Positions 10,949-24,680 of a DNA stretch of 64,000 nucleotides are shown one piece after another. The notes under the pieces were generated by a model that saw only the letters and a list, made by a program, of their open reading frames with translations, made no database searches and had not been told where the DNA came from. A program made the translations under genes and the position numbers. Source of the DNA: Muscardinus avellanarius (lineage: Eukaryota > Chordata > Mammalia > Rodentia > Gliridae); assembly GCA_963383645.1 (NCBI GenBank), contig OY726560.1, positions 152,668,546 through 152,732,545 on the forward strand, given 5' to 3'. Every line of letters starts with the position of its first letter. The first letter of the stretch is position 1.

Positions 10949-13900
10949 AAAATGAAAAAAATAATAATAATAATAAAATGAAATGGTTCTTATTACTATT
11001 AAAATATAAAGTTGTGTTTACTTATGGGAATTTTGTTCAGATAAAGTATAAAAAGATAGATTAAAAGTTTGAATCTGGAAAATATTTTAAAAACACAAGG
11101 GGGGGCAGAATGTAAGAAAATACCCAAAGTAAAATCGGTCTACTGAGGTCCATCTTAATTTTACCTCCACGCATTTCTACCATGCTTTTAAAATCTCCTC
11201 TGGGGCCGTAAAATATGACAGGCTTTCCCTTGCTCTCTGCTCCTCTCCAGGTGAAGCTGTCTAGCGGGCTTGGTGCAATCCCTGGCAGGTGGTCCCCTCC
11301 CCGAGGGACACTATGATTGGGGGTCACCTTTCCTCTGAATTCTGTCCTGGCCACCTGCCTGGAAGTCCTTCTTCAGCCCAATTAGATTATGACTGTTTTT
11401 CTCCTTTTCCACAAAGTCTTAATTTTCCCTAGTAGATAGTCTTCAACTCCTACCTAGAAACTTCAATTCTGCAGTTTCCTTTTCAATTTAAAAATATCCC
11501 ATTGTTCGTGAGAAGTACGTCACTTATAAACAATCAATGCTAAGACACCAGTACACTGTTCCCACTCAGCTTTTGACAGGCATTTTTTTTTTTTAAAGTA
11601 TGTATTTTACAGTCTCCAATTCAGCTGCCTTACTTTCCGGAATCTGTCTTTACCATGTGCCATAAATCAAGCTTTTAACTAAATGTGCCTTTCATATATT
11701 TCCACAGTACATATGGGAGATTAAACAAGGAAGTAGAGGTTTTTTTTTTTTTTCCTTTTCTTTTTAAAGGGCCACCAAGAAATAGTGTTATCTTTTTCTA
11801 CTAAATGGAACACCTAGGGGACCTCATAAAGAACTGAGCGGGCAGAAGAAAGGGCGGGGATGAGAGTCCTATTTGTATGTTTACTCCTGAGAGCTAAAAA
11901 ACAGCCTTGGACCACAGCCCACAAAAGAAGCCCCCTGACTCTCGAGCTATGGCCCCAACTTCCCAAACCATCACAGAACACTTTTCCCCATCATGCCAGA
12001 GGGGCTAGATAAAGCTTCAAGAAGTTTTTGAGCTTGGATTTTTCCCTCCTCCATAATAAATTTTAGGTAACAGAGCAAGAAAATTTATCAGACATTCAAG
12101 CTTCTCCCTTACAAGCCTCTGCCTCCCCCAGACTCTTGGGTAACCTGTCTGCGATGACGCACCAGTCCCGGGCAGCCTGGTTCTACTTAGAAGATCTCAT
12201 CAGCTATAAAGTCCAGGTCAGATCTTAGTCAAACCAGCATGCCTTGTGGGGCGAGAGCCGAGCACAGCCAAGCGGGGGCAGCGGGAGGGGGCGCCCACAT
12301 TAAAAGGGCAGATCCCAGTGAGGTCATCCATGACCGCTCTAATTACCCTAAATGTTTTCTGGAACCAGTGAGGCTTTAGGAGACCGCTTGACTGACCTCA
12401 CTGCAGAGAGCATTCCAAGATCACAGCTCCCAGATAGTAAAGGAGCTTTCTAGAAGAACTGCCCTTCAGGGAGTTAGGTAGGAGCCTGAGAAGAGGCTGG
12501 AGCTCTGTGTCCCTCTCCTAATATCCCCCGAGCATGCATTTGCCTCAAAGGGCTCACTACCCAAGATGCCCTTAATTTTTTGCCCCTGGTTTTCACTCCA
12601 TCTGTATCACCCACTGAGAGGGTGAACTCAAACCTGAGAAAAAGATACCCTATGCCTTTCCTGAGTTGCTAGTGGCAGCGAGAGAGACAGACAGAGCTGT
12701 AGTGGACATGATTCCTCTGAACAGAGCCAACCCTAAGATGGTTAAATCTCCATCCTGCCCTGTGGATGCTTCTGGCTCCAGAGAAGGGTGCCGATGGCTC
12801 ACTGAAAAACTGCCTGGAACCCAGCATGTCCCTTGCACCCCTTCTGCACCCCACCCCCGAGTGACCTATGGGAGCCACTGGGAGGGAAGCTTTCCTATCT
12901 ATCCACAGATCTGCATGGGCTGCGTCCCGATGGCCACCAGCTGCCCAGAAGCCAAGAGGATAACAAAGACCCCGCTCTCTGGATCTACACTGAGTGCCCA
13001 AGGTGAAGGGGCTGGTGAGCAGGGCCCACAGTGTCCCTGCCAGGCCCCCCAGGCAGGGAAAGCCACAGGCCACCTGCCTCTCCCCATCGGAAAGGCCTGT
13101 CTCTCCCCGAGCATCAAAGTGCATAAAAAAGTCTCCAAAACCTCACAGTTCCTGAAAATTCATCATGAGGAATTTCTTCTTTGGTATTCAGGGGCGTGGA
13201 GGAGGTGGTAGTGGGGGGGGGTCTTTTTGTCTCAAAAAAATAACACAACTCAAATATCTGTCTTATAGCCAATAAGCTTGGTGTTGATTAGTCAAGAGGG
13301 AAAAATTTTGTAACAAGATTAAAAAAAAAAAAAGTTGTTTTGTTAGGAAAAGAGAACCATAAGGGACCGAGGGAGTGAAGAGAGGGGCTGTGTACACCGG
13401 TGCTGGGGAAGGGGAGAGGGTTAGAGCCAGGAAGATCAAACATGGGCCCCACCACGCAGACACCAAGCGCTACCTGGTCATACTGGAGGTCGGGCCAAAG
13501 TAGAGTGAAAAGTGGGCTCCTGCCTGCCCGCCCCTGGGGACACTGATTACAGCTCCCCTGTCCCAGGGAAAGGCATGCATGACATTCCAGTGCTATGTGC
13601 TCTGTCATCCTGCATCTACAGGCCCTTGTAGGGCTGCTTCTTCCAGCTCCAGTACCGTAACCCTCTTCTATCCAGATACCTGATACACATTTCCCGCACC
13701 AAAGGGTCCCTGCCTACCGAAGAAATGTTCTTTGTGAAGAACCAACAGGGCACCCCCTCTTGACTTCTCTGAAGCCCTGAGGTGTTAATGCTCCCCTCAG
13801 AGGGTCATGTCTCTGATGTCTGTTGTTTTGGGGCACTGGCATGCGCCCACTTTCTTCTTCTACCACTTGACCCTACTAAAATTCACGGCAATTCCATTTC

Positions 13901-14287
13901 AAAAAAGTCCCCCAAATACCTTGGAGCAATAGCCAAAGCGGCAGGCTGTGTTTTACCTGGACCCGGAGTTAGATCACCAAATTACAGTGAATGAAAGAAA
14001 AGAGGTGGGAGAACCAGGAACTCGAATCTCCCCCCAGCCCCGGGTTATATAGAGGGGACGAGAAATCGACCCACGTAGGAGGAGACGGACGGTGCGGAAA
14101 AGCCCGCTGCTGGAGAGAGGAAAACCAGCACTAGGGGCTCTGTGAAAAGGATTTTAAGGGTATCTTCTTCTCTCCTATGAGGCTAAAAAGAAACAGCATT
14201 GTAATACCTGCAAAAAAATGAAATATTTACAGGACAATGGCCTCATTGCACTACATTACAGGTTTTCTCTATTTAAAAAAATAATAA

Positions 14288-14486
14288 GCCGGGCATGGTG
14301 GCGCAGGTTTGTAATCCCCACACGTGGGAGGCAGAGACAGGAGGATCGCGCTGGTTCGGAGCCAGCCTCGCTGGCTTAAGAGACCTTGTTTCCAAATTTA
14401 AAAAATATAAAATAGGTTTGGGAGTGTAGCCTACAGGTAGAAGGGCTTCCAGGAACCCCAGTACCACCAAAAAAAAAAAAAAAAAA
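14288..14486 (+). mobile_element. Dimeric SINE, hairpin subfamily
   Basis: GCCGGGCATGGTGGCGCAGG starts the left arm. AGCCAGC-CTC-GCTGGCT forms the hairpin (14360-14376). The right arm reads TAGAAGGGCTTCCAGGAACC, then an A-tail. Confidence 0.88.
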
Positions 14487-15051
14487 GGAAAAAAGGAAAA
14501 AAATAATAATAGAGTCAGGACTACTACTCCCTTTTCTCAACTCCCCGCAAAGCAGATCTCAACGCCGTGAGACTGGGACCGTCCCAGCCCAAAGGTAACT
14601 ACCTGGGAAGGAGGGAGGGGCAGGAGGGGTGGCTACCACAGCACTGTCCAGCCAGGTCATCCTAGGACTTGACTGTCCCAGAAACTGGCCGGGCGACTGG
14701 ACCTGGCCACGAAATGGCTTCTCTGGCCCCAATAATGACAGCGGTGTCACTCCAACTAAAAACATCACACTTGGTTGCAGAAGTGATCCAATGGGTCCCT
14801 TTTAGCACCATCTGGTCATTCTCCTACATTCGATACACACTCCACATTCTACCCTCAGCCTCCACAGAGGGAAACCTGCGGGAGATGTGGCTCTGGGAAA
14901 GTTAAAGGACCCATTCAGCCAGGAGTTTGGAGCTGGGTGGAGAACAGCCAGGTCCACGCCAAAGCTGCGGCCGACCACTTGTTCCTAACCCTTCCCAATG
15001 CCTATCCAGAAGATGCCATCCCAGCGTGGCAGGTGGGGGCTGAACTCAAAG

Positions 15052-15172
15052 CGTGGCTTAGCATCACCCAGGGACTTGTTTAAAATGCAAATTCCTGGCA
15101 CTACCCTAGATCTACTGAGCTGGGGCTAAGACTAAGGGATCTGCTATGTTAACAAGTACCTTGCAAATGCTG
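15052..15172. mobile_element. MER5A-like DNA transposon relic
   Basis: TAGCATCACCCAGGGACTTG, ATGCAAATTCCTGGC and AGGGATCTGCTATGTTAACA resemble the common internal part of MER5A-type (hAT) elements (AGCATCACCTGGGAGCTTG ... AAATGCAGAATC). Confidence 0.5.
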
Positions 15173-15491
15173 AAATAAAGCCAGTAAGGTGCACTTGCTA
15201 TTTCATAAAACAAATAACTAATAATAGTAATAATACCTTTATCAGGACCACGTTCCAAACACGGTCATAAAGACTTTGCATTTGTGTGTACCTTCCTCTT
15301 ACATCTTCATGAATAAGCAGACAAGGCTCAGAGCATCTCCTGTCCCATCCAGCTCGGCAGGGCTTGGTTTGTGGCAGAGTGGAGGCTCTCGCTTGCTCTG
15401 TGTCCTCAAAGCAAAACTAAACCAACTGAGAGGTCACTACAAGAAAAGGAGCCACCTAAGACCAAGCTTGAGGCTAAAAGCAATCATTGAA

Positions 15492-15920
15492 GCTGGGCAC
15501 AGTGGCTCATACTTGTAATCCCAGTACTCAGGAGGCTGAGACAGGAGGATCAAAGGTTTAAGACCAGCCTCAGCAATTTAGCGAGATCCTGTTTCAAAAT
15601 TAAAAAATAAATAAGCCGGGCATGGTGGTGCACGCTTGTAATCCCAGCATTCGAGAGGCTGAGACCGGAGGATCCTGGTTCGTGGACAGCCTCAGCTACT
15701 TAGTGAGGCCCGCTGCAACTTAGAGAGACCCTGTTTCAAAATAAAGAATAAAAAATAGGGCAGGGGGTGTAGCTTGGAGGTCGAATGCCCCTGGGTTCCA
15801 TCCCCAGACCCACAAAAAATAAAATAAAATAAAATAAATAAAAAATAAAAAATAAATATAGTAGTCCTGGGGGTGTAGCTTGGAGATAGAATGCCCCTGG
15901 CTTCAATCTCCAGTATCAAA
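15492..15920 (+). mobile_element. SINE inserted inside a SINE
   Basis: The B1-type arm of an outer copy (15492-15605) is followed by a complete inner copy (15615 to about 15812, starting GCCGGGCATGGTGGTGCACG) and A-rich sequence. The outer ID arm then resumes at 15864 (CCTGGGGGTGTAGCTTGGAG) and ends near 15918. The inner copy sits in the A-rich linker of the outer one. Confidence 0.8.
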
Positions 15921-16219
15921 ACAAACAAAAAACTCCTTTGACAGTCCTACATAAAAATCATTCTACTGCCAAAGCCACGGCCATACCTGTGACCTATTGA
16001 AAAAAATATACTATGTGTATACAATGCTATTTTAAAAGAATCAGAGGGAGTCAGTCAAGATTCATGGCAAGTAATTCACTAGAAAGAAATCATGGGGCAG
16101 GTTTAGAGCAAGCAGTAGTTCAAATACACCCCAGACCACAGGTTTCCAATCTAACTTAAACAAATCAAAGAGAACTACAGTTTCTTTCCTTCTAGTGGTA
16201 TAAGCTTAATGCCTATCTC

Positions 16220-16220
<1 letters not shown>

Positions 16221-16278
<58 letters not shown>

Positions 16279-16290
16279 AGAAAGAAAGAT
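16221..16290 (+). repeat. (AAAG)n microsatellite
   Basis: About seventeen GAAA units. In the FGFR2 transcript it is a CTTT pyrimidine tract about 350-420 nt downstream of the exon 10 donors. Confidence 0.95.
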
Positions 16291-16638
16291 CATAGGAGTC
16301 AAATGTAGCCCATGCTTGGAAGAGATGTTCACCCCGCATCTCTCTAAACGCACAATCAGAGAGCTGCTTCTGTTCTTTGCAGACCTGCAGATTAGCTCTC
16401 TGATTCTCACACTATTGTCATTTCTTGCCCTGGGAACTGGACCCTGCCCTGACCCCAGCAAAGCACTCCGACTCGACTCTCCAGACTCCAAAACGCTAAT
16501 TGGACAACCGCCAGTGACCCGTCGGGGCTCTCTGTACAGGGAGGCTCAGCGAAGAAGATGGTACCAGAGCAGAGGAAATGATCCAAGGGCTGGCTGGGTC
16601 ATGGGGGGAGTAAATTTCTTTAAACTCTTTATCTACTT

Positions 16639-16648
16639 TCTGTTACCT
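16639..16648 (-). promoter_or_regulatory. FGFR2: Tandem donors of exon 10: canonical GT and non-canonical GA (VT- / VT+)
   Basis: On the minus strand the exon end reads CAG|GTAACA|GAAAGTAG. The first donor (intron from 16646) gives RRQ-VSAES, the second (intron from 16640, starting GA) gives RRQ-VT-VSAES. Use of a GA dinucleotide as a 5' splice site at exactly this place is described for human FGFR genes. The VT dipeptide lies in the FRS2-binding stretch, so donor choice can change adaptor binding. The sequence shows that both sites are intact. Their usage ratio cannot be read from DNA. Confidence 0.85.
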
Positions 16649-16843
16649 GTCTCCGCAGGGGGATGCGCTTGGTCAGCTTGTGCACGGCCGGCTGGCTGCT
16701 GAAGTCTGGCTTCTTGGTCGTGGTCTTCATCCGGCACAGGAAAACTGTCACCACCATGCAGATAATTAAGAAGCCCCCTATGCAGTAAATGGATATCTCC
16801 AGGTAATCTGGGGAAGCTGTAATCTCCTTTTCTTTTACAGGAG
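16647..16843 (-). CDS. FGFR2: FGFR2 exon 10: transmembrane helix and FRS2-binding juxtamembrane segment
   Basis: The exon starts after AATCTAG with CTCCTGTAAAAG; its first two bases complete Ala (G-CT) after either IIIb or IIIc. It reads [15 protein letters not shown], then the hydrophobic helix [20 protein letters not shown], then [16 protein letters not shown] and [14 protein letters not shown]. The helix spans the plasma membrane once. [12 protein letters not shown](VT) is the docking segment for the FRS2 PTB domain. With the canonical GT donor (16646-16645) the exon is 197 nt and ends at RRQ. With the GA donor 6 nt further on it is 203 nt and ends at RRQVT (exon end 16641). The helix differs from the human version (as recalled) at four positions; see findings. 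Confidence 0.97.
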
Positions 16844-18998
<2,155 letters not shown>

Positions 18999-19217
18999 CT
19001 AAAAAACAAAGGAAGCGAGAGAAGGGCTAGACGACACAGGAATGGCGTGGACGGGGCCACGGAACCAGGAGGCCTCGCACCGGCGGCTCCCGGGAAAGCG
19101 GGCCACCAGGAGATCCCGACTGCAGCCCATCCACAAAGCCCACAACCGAGCGACACTGAGCGACACTGGCCAGCTCACCTCTGCAGGCCCGTCACCACAC
19201 CGGCTTCACCACCTAGA

Positions 19218-19227
19218 CATGCATGCA
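19218..19227 (-). promoter_or_regulatory. Overlapping double TGCATG in the IIIb-IIIc intron
   Basis: TGCATGCATG on the minus strand gives two TGCATG motifs overlapping by two bases, about 220 nt upstream of the IIIc acceptor. The ten-mer CATGCATGCA is the same motif on the other strand, but only the minus strand is transcribed with the gene. Further single GCATG motifs of this intron lie at 19776-19780 and 20033-20037. Confidence 0.5.
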
Positions 19228-20160
19228 ATCGAACGCATGGAAAAATCAACCCACAAGAGGTCCATTCTCATGGCCTTTTGCTTTGGTTTCGATTTAGGGG
19301 TGGTCTCCCAAGGGGACGGTGCCCCAAAGGCTAATATGGTTTCTGGTCCTCTTGGCTGCAGATTCCCGTCTTGAGAAAAGCATGGTTCTGTCAAAATTGC
19401 TGTGCACTAAAACAAAACATTGCAGCTTAACCCAGGTGGACACTTCTCAGGTCTCCCTGGCGCCATAGAAACCAACCAGGGTAGAAGGTTGTCTTGGTTA
19501 TCAGGCACTGATTGATTTCACTTTGGTGGAACCATCTTGCCTCACATACAGCAATGGAAGAAAACATGATCTTGGCAACAGAAAAACTAGGCCTTTTCTT
19601 TTCTTCCTTCTAAAATATAAACATTTGAATATGAGTCATGACAAACTAAGAAAGTCAACCTTCTGCCTTCAACAGCTCCAGGAGAACATTAATTAGGTAA
19701 GATGAACTACCTTCAAGTCTGGGATCGGATGAACTCTGGAACCAAAGAAATGATACTTGGTTGGCCAAATTATATCATGCCAATATTCCTCTGAAAATTT
19801 GGGGCAGAAGGAAACATGAGCCTGCTGATATTCAAATGCTATGCGTTCAGTAGGCATACAAGTCTGTGTTTCTAACGAAGCTAATGTGCAATCATCTTGA
19901 GAAATGTGCAGCCCAAACAAGATAAACCAGAAGGAACGACTTAAAAACTGGGTGGGGGTGGAAGGTAATCTTTGGAAGAAATTAGAGCAAGCGCTTTGAA
20001 CATCGTGGGCATTTTTCCATGGCTGTGGGCATCATGCCAGCTGCATCACCGAAGAGAGATTATTATAAATATACCAAGGCCACAGGAATTATCCTAGAAG
20101 CTGCCTGCAGTCTCCCAAAGCACCGAGTCTTTTCAGCTTCTATATCCAGCTTTCTTTTTA

Positions 20161-20179
20161 AAAAACAAAAACAAAAACG
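20161..20179 (-). promoter_or_regulatory. IAS1-like U-rich splicing activator downstream of IIIb
   Basis: Immediately after the IIIb donor (GTAACAACG) the transcript reads GTTTTTGTTTTTGTTTTT. This matches the position and composition of the known FGFR2 intronic activating sequence 1, which recruits TIA-1 and helps U1 snRNP at the weak IIIb donor. The match is by position and sequence; binding is inferred. Confidence 0.75.
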
Positions 20180-20186
20180 TTGTTAC

Positions 20187-20334
20187 CTTTCTGTTTGGGC
20201 AGGACAGTGAGCCAGGCAGACTGGTTGGCCTGCCCTATATAATTGGAGACCTTACAGATATATTCCCCAGCATCCGCCTCAGTCACATTGAACAGAGCCA
20301 GCACTTCTGCATTGGAACTATTTATCCCCGAGTG
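20187..20334 (-). CDS. FGFR2: FGFR2 exon 8 (IIIb): second half of Ig3, epithelial isoform (KGFR)
   Basis: This 148 nt exon runs from acceptor TTCTAG|CACTCG to donor AAAG|GTAACA. It encodes [34 protein letters not shown] and [15 protein letters not shown], then one base of Ala. AGEYIC carries the disulfide Cys. NSSN and FNVT contain N-glycosylation sequons. IIIb gives affinity for FGF7 and FGF10 and is the epithelial form. The C-terminal linker reads PKQK-APVKEKE after splicing to exon 10. Inclusion is expected to depend on ESRP proteins and on the U-rich element just downstream. Confidence 0.98.
20234..20237 (-). promoter_or_regulatory. TAGG exonic splicing silencer in IIIb
   Basis: Within the codons for NYIGQA the exon reads ATATAGGGCAGG. 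The TAGG core in this exon is a described hnRNP A1-dependent silencer that lowers IIIb inclusion. It is seen directly; activity here is inferred. Confidence 0.6.
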
Positions 20335-20968
20335 CTAGAACAGACATAGGAGAACAATATAATGGCCAAACGGGAAGGACAGAGGGCTCTATCTATGGTC
20401 CCGCCACCAAAACACCACAAGAAAAACATCTTCATCATGTTTAGAGAACTGCGGGCTGAGAAAGAACAAAACAATCCTCCCAGTGTTGGACAACAGGAGA
20501 TGCCTGGTGGAGAAGGGTGCGAGGGAAGCCGGTGGCATGGGCGAGTGTTCCCCCAGGCTGGTCATCTCTTTCTCCAGCTTTTTGGATCCTGGGTATTGTT
20601 ATCTGGAGAGAACACTTCATTGGTTGAGAGTTCTTGGCCATCTATGGTTCTACCCGATGACTGTTCTTACTCCAGACATTCTCTGTGACCAACTAAACAT
20701 GGAACCGGCAGGCAGTGGCTCAGAGTTCACAGTATGTAGACTCAGCTGCCACACGCTCTCCCCAAGCTAACGTGTAAGTTACATCTAAAACATATGACGC
20801 CGATGCTATGACCATGGCAGCTTACAAAAAACCAAATGAGAAATACAAGAGGGGGGAGATTTTTCCTTGTTTGACATTTCATGGGCAGAGAAATGGGTCC
20901 CAAAGCTCACTGTCTAAATCATATAGTGAACAGATTCCCAAGGACAAAGGGTTAAAAAGGATAATCTC

Positions 20969-21166
20969 GCTGGGTGTGGTGGGACACGATTTTAACCCCA
21001 GTACTTGGGAGGCTGAGATAGGAAGACTGAAGATGCAAGGCCAGCCTTAGTAACCTAGTGAGGTCCTCAGCAACTTAGTGAGACCCTGTTTCAAAATAAA
21101 AAGTAAAGGAGGGCAGAGGGTATAGCTCAGAGGTAGAAGACCCCTGGGCTCAATCCCTAATACCAT
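20969..21166 (+). mobile_element. Dimeric B1-ID-type SINE
   Basis: It runs from GCTGGGTGTGGTGGGACACG to GGGCTCAATCCCTAATACCA plus an A-tail. It is antisense to FGFR2. Confidence 0.85.
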
Positions 21167-21289
21167 AAAAAAGGAAAAGAAAACCTAAATTATTTCTAAA
21201 AGGTGGCTACTGAAACTTGTTCCTACCATATTAATAGAAAACATCAGAATAAAAATATTAGTACAGTGCCAGAGCGTTCCATCCCATTT

Positions 21290-21425
21290 ACTCCGCATAA
21301 CCACCCTGCAAGGGAGACAGAATCTTGACCCTCCACACTTTTATAAACATGCAGCTAGGCCTCAATGCCTTGTCTACGATCCCAAGGCTGATAAACAGCT
21401 GAACTATTCTGGCTCCGAGTTTAGT
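21290..21425 (+). mobile_element. Degraded MIR
   Basis: CCGCATAACCACCCTGCAAG followed by a TTATAAACATGCAGCTAGGC-type core and GATCCCAAGGCTGATAAAC follows the MIR layout with heavy divergence. Confidence 0.45.
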
Positions 21426-21515
21426 AGTTCTTCCCCTGCCCCACACAGCTCACTTCAGAATGTTATAAGCTTATCTAATAATCTGCTAATTCCTTAGCAC
21501 ACTCTCTAGTGGCTA

Positions 21516-22073
<558 letters not shown>

Positions 22074-22689
22074 TTACCTGCAGCCATCTACATCTATGGA
22101 AGCTACCTCTTGATATCTTCAGCTTAAGATGCTCTACAAACTCACCTGGACCATAAACTTAACATCACTGCAAATGACAGGACAGATTTTAAGGTTACCT
22201 TGAACACCCAAATGGTTCCTATACTCATGGTCTCTCCCCACACATTTCTAAGGTGCCCGAAGAAGACAGGTATCCCTTACCTTAAAGAAGAAATTAGAAA
22301 TTGAGGCTCCTAATTATGAACAGACTAAGCAAATGGCTGGGTCCATCTCAGTGGTGAAACTCAGTCTGTACCACTTATTTTGATGACTGCAAAGCAGTGT
22401 CATGTGCCCGGAACTCAATAAACAAGCAGACTGCCCTTCGCTTATTCAGAAGTGGCACTGAAAGAAACATCAGGAGGTGCCAGTTTTCAAATCTGGACTA
22501 GGTTGTAGACTGCCGCGGAGGAGCCCCCAGGGCACAGAGGCCCGCCAGAGCTTCTCAGCCCTCACTTGCCTTGCCGATCTCTCCAGAGAGAAAGTTCTCG
22601 GTAAAGTTTGCCCCTTCTAGTCCTGTGCCTGGGCAGGCACCTCCCAGTGGAGAGGTAGTCTCTGCAGCGATCCTCTAGAGGTAACCAAG

Positions 22690-23822
22690 TCAAGGTATGC
22701 TGGTATTTACACACAAGGCCCCTCAAGAATTAAGCGATACCCAACTGAGAAAATGGACTAAGGACCTGAAGACAGTTCTCCAAAGAAGATATGCAAATGG
22801 CCAACTGGTATATGAAAAGATGTTCCTCCCTAAGTGTCAGGAAAATAGAAATCAAAACCCCAATGAGTTATCACCTCACACCTGTGAGTATGGTTACTGT
22901 AGAAAAAAAGAGAGAGTGTCTGTGAGGACGCAGAGCCCTCTTGCACTCGCTGCACCAGCTGTGCAAAACGGTACTGCCACCGTGAAAAACAACTCCTCGG
23001 AGGTTCCATAAAAGAGTAAACTCAGAAAAACCACCGGATCCTGCAATCCCACTGCTGGTAATTATGCAAAAGAACTGAAACTGGGATCTGAGACCTGGGC
23101 CGTCCTGGGCTCAATTCAGCCCATTGCCAATGGCAAATATACCAATTTAGCCACAGACTAAATATTCATCAACAGATGAATGGATCGTTTTTTAAATGCG
23201 GTCTTCATATACAACAGAAAACTACACAGCTTTTTTGTTGGTGGTGGTGACTTTTTTCTTCTTCTTCTTCATCTTCTTTTGGCGATACTGGGGAGTGAAC
23301 CAGGGACATTCTACCTCTGAGCAAAACCCCAGCCGTCATAATTTATTTTGTGAGGCAGGTTCTCACCAGGTTGCTGAGGGGCTCACTAAGTTTCTCAAAC
23401 CTGCAATCCTCCTGTCTCAGGCTCCCTAGTGCTGGGAAGACAGGCATGCGCCACCATACCCAACCACGGTCCAGTTTTTGCAAAGAAGGAACTTTTGCAA
23501 TGTACCACAGCATGGAAGAACCTGAAGGGCACTGCGTGAGGTGAACCCAGACAGTCATGGAAAGACAAATACCGCGTCATTCTACTGATGTCAGGTATAT
23601 AACTTGATTAACTTCATTTATTCAGAGAGTGGAGCAGAGGGGGAAATAGGGAGTTGTTCATCGAGGGGCATAAACTTTCAGTCAAGCAAGGTGAAGGAAT
23701 GGCAGAGAGAGATGTGCAGAACAGCACTGCACCTCTACCCAACGATAACATCATGTACACCGAGAGATGGGTGAGGACAGCAGACCTCACCTCAAATGTT
23801 CTTACAGAGATTAAAAAAGAAG
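22690..23822 (+). mobile_element. Old L1 3' end, split by a SINE
   Basis: AGAAAATGGACTAAGGACCT, CAAAGAAGATATGCAAATGG and GAGTTATCACCTCACACCTG are the 3' end of L1 ORF2. GTCATGGAAAGACAAATACC and GGGAGTTGTTCATCGAGGGG continue into the L1M-type 3' UTR. A minus-strand SINE at 23251-23465 interrupts it. A 104-codon open reading (22697-23011) is an L1 remnant, not a gene. Confidence 0.8.
23251..23465 (-). mobile_element. Dimeric SINE inserted in the L1
   Basis: Inverted, it runs from GGTATGGTGGCGCATGCCTG through the linker to the ID arm (GGGAGTGAACCAGGGACATT on the plus strand) and a T-rich tail complement. Confidence 0.85.
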
Positions 23823-23826
23823 TAAG

Positions 23827-24014
23827 CTGGGTGTAGTGGCACATGCCTCTAATCCCACATGCTTGGGAGGCTGAGATAGGAGGATCACAGGTACAAGATC
23901 ACCCTCAGCAATTTAGCAAGGCTCGCAGTAATCTAGTGAGACTCTGTTTCAAAACAACAAAACAACAACAAAAAAAGGACTGGATGTGGCTGAGAGGTAA
24001 AACACCTTTGGGTT
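23827..24014 (+). mobile_element. Dimeric B1-ID-type SINE
   Basis: It starts GCTGGGTGTAGTGGCACATG and ends with a shortened ID arm (GAGAGGTAAAACACCTTTGG), right after the L1 3' end. Confidence 0.82.
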
Positions 24015-24569
24015 CAAAAAAGGAAAAAGAATTAAATTAACAGACCAGAATCCTGGGTGATCTTATCCACAAAAGCACTATAAATTACAAACTTCCTGGA
24101 TCCTTCCTACCTAGCAGCTTCAACAGGTATATGAAAAGATGCTTCCTCATCGATCATGATCACACAATACCCAGCCACTGGTCCATTCATAAATACAAAC
24201 CTATCCTCCCATGCTTGCATATCCCAGCCCTCACCCCTGCTCCTCCCCCAAGTGTGGGTACCACTGCTTTTAACCTCCAACTTAAACAACAGTCCAGAGA
24301 AGCAAGGGCACCCAGGCACCCCAACACAACACGAGGTCTCCACGCTGCACCCGGGAGGTCACACAAACCGTGCCAGGAATGGCAAACTTGGCCGATAGAT
24401 ACCTACGCCTTCCTATATTTGAGCCTTCCAGGTTAAAATATCATATAGTGGAATGTGTTGGACAAGAGCCAGACCATGTGCAAATTGATTTTACCGCGTA
24501 AGCCTGTTGCTGGCCCTTATACACTTTTTAAAAAGAAAAAGTGCTAGTGGTTACCCTGAGCACCTTTCA

Positions 24570-24680
24570 TCCTGGAATCTCCCCTCACTTCATAGACACC
24601 TCCATCTCCACATTATAAAGATGAGGAGGTCAGACTTCCAAACAAGTCATCCATCTGTCCCAGTATTACCCATGTAGGCT
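24570..24680 (+). mobile_element. Possible MIR fragment
   Basis: CACATTATAAAGATGAGGAG then AAGTCATCCATCTGTCC fits a diverged MIR core; weak. Confidence 0.3.

Larger units (their letters stand above)
18999..20186 (-). other. FGFR2 intron 8 (IIIb to IIIc), splicing-control intron
   Basis: This 1.19 kb intron separates the two alternative exons and has no SINE insertion. It holds the U-rich element at its 5' end, GCATG motifs at 20033-20037 and 19776-19780 and a double TGCATG at 19218-19227. The published activator/repressor stem (IAS2/ISAR) and ISE/ISS-3 must also lie here, but I could not place them with confidence by eye. Confidence 0.85.

Noticed and set aside
12666..13211. 181-codon plus-strand open reading in intron 10
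   Set aside because: GC-rich intron sequence with a similarly long opposite-strand reading. It shows no domain, splice structure or codon signal.
22697..23011. 104-codon reading that looks protein-like
   Set aside because: The nucleotide sequence is the 3' end of L1 ORF2 and its UTR; it is a transposon remnant.
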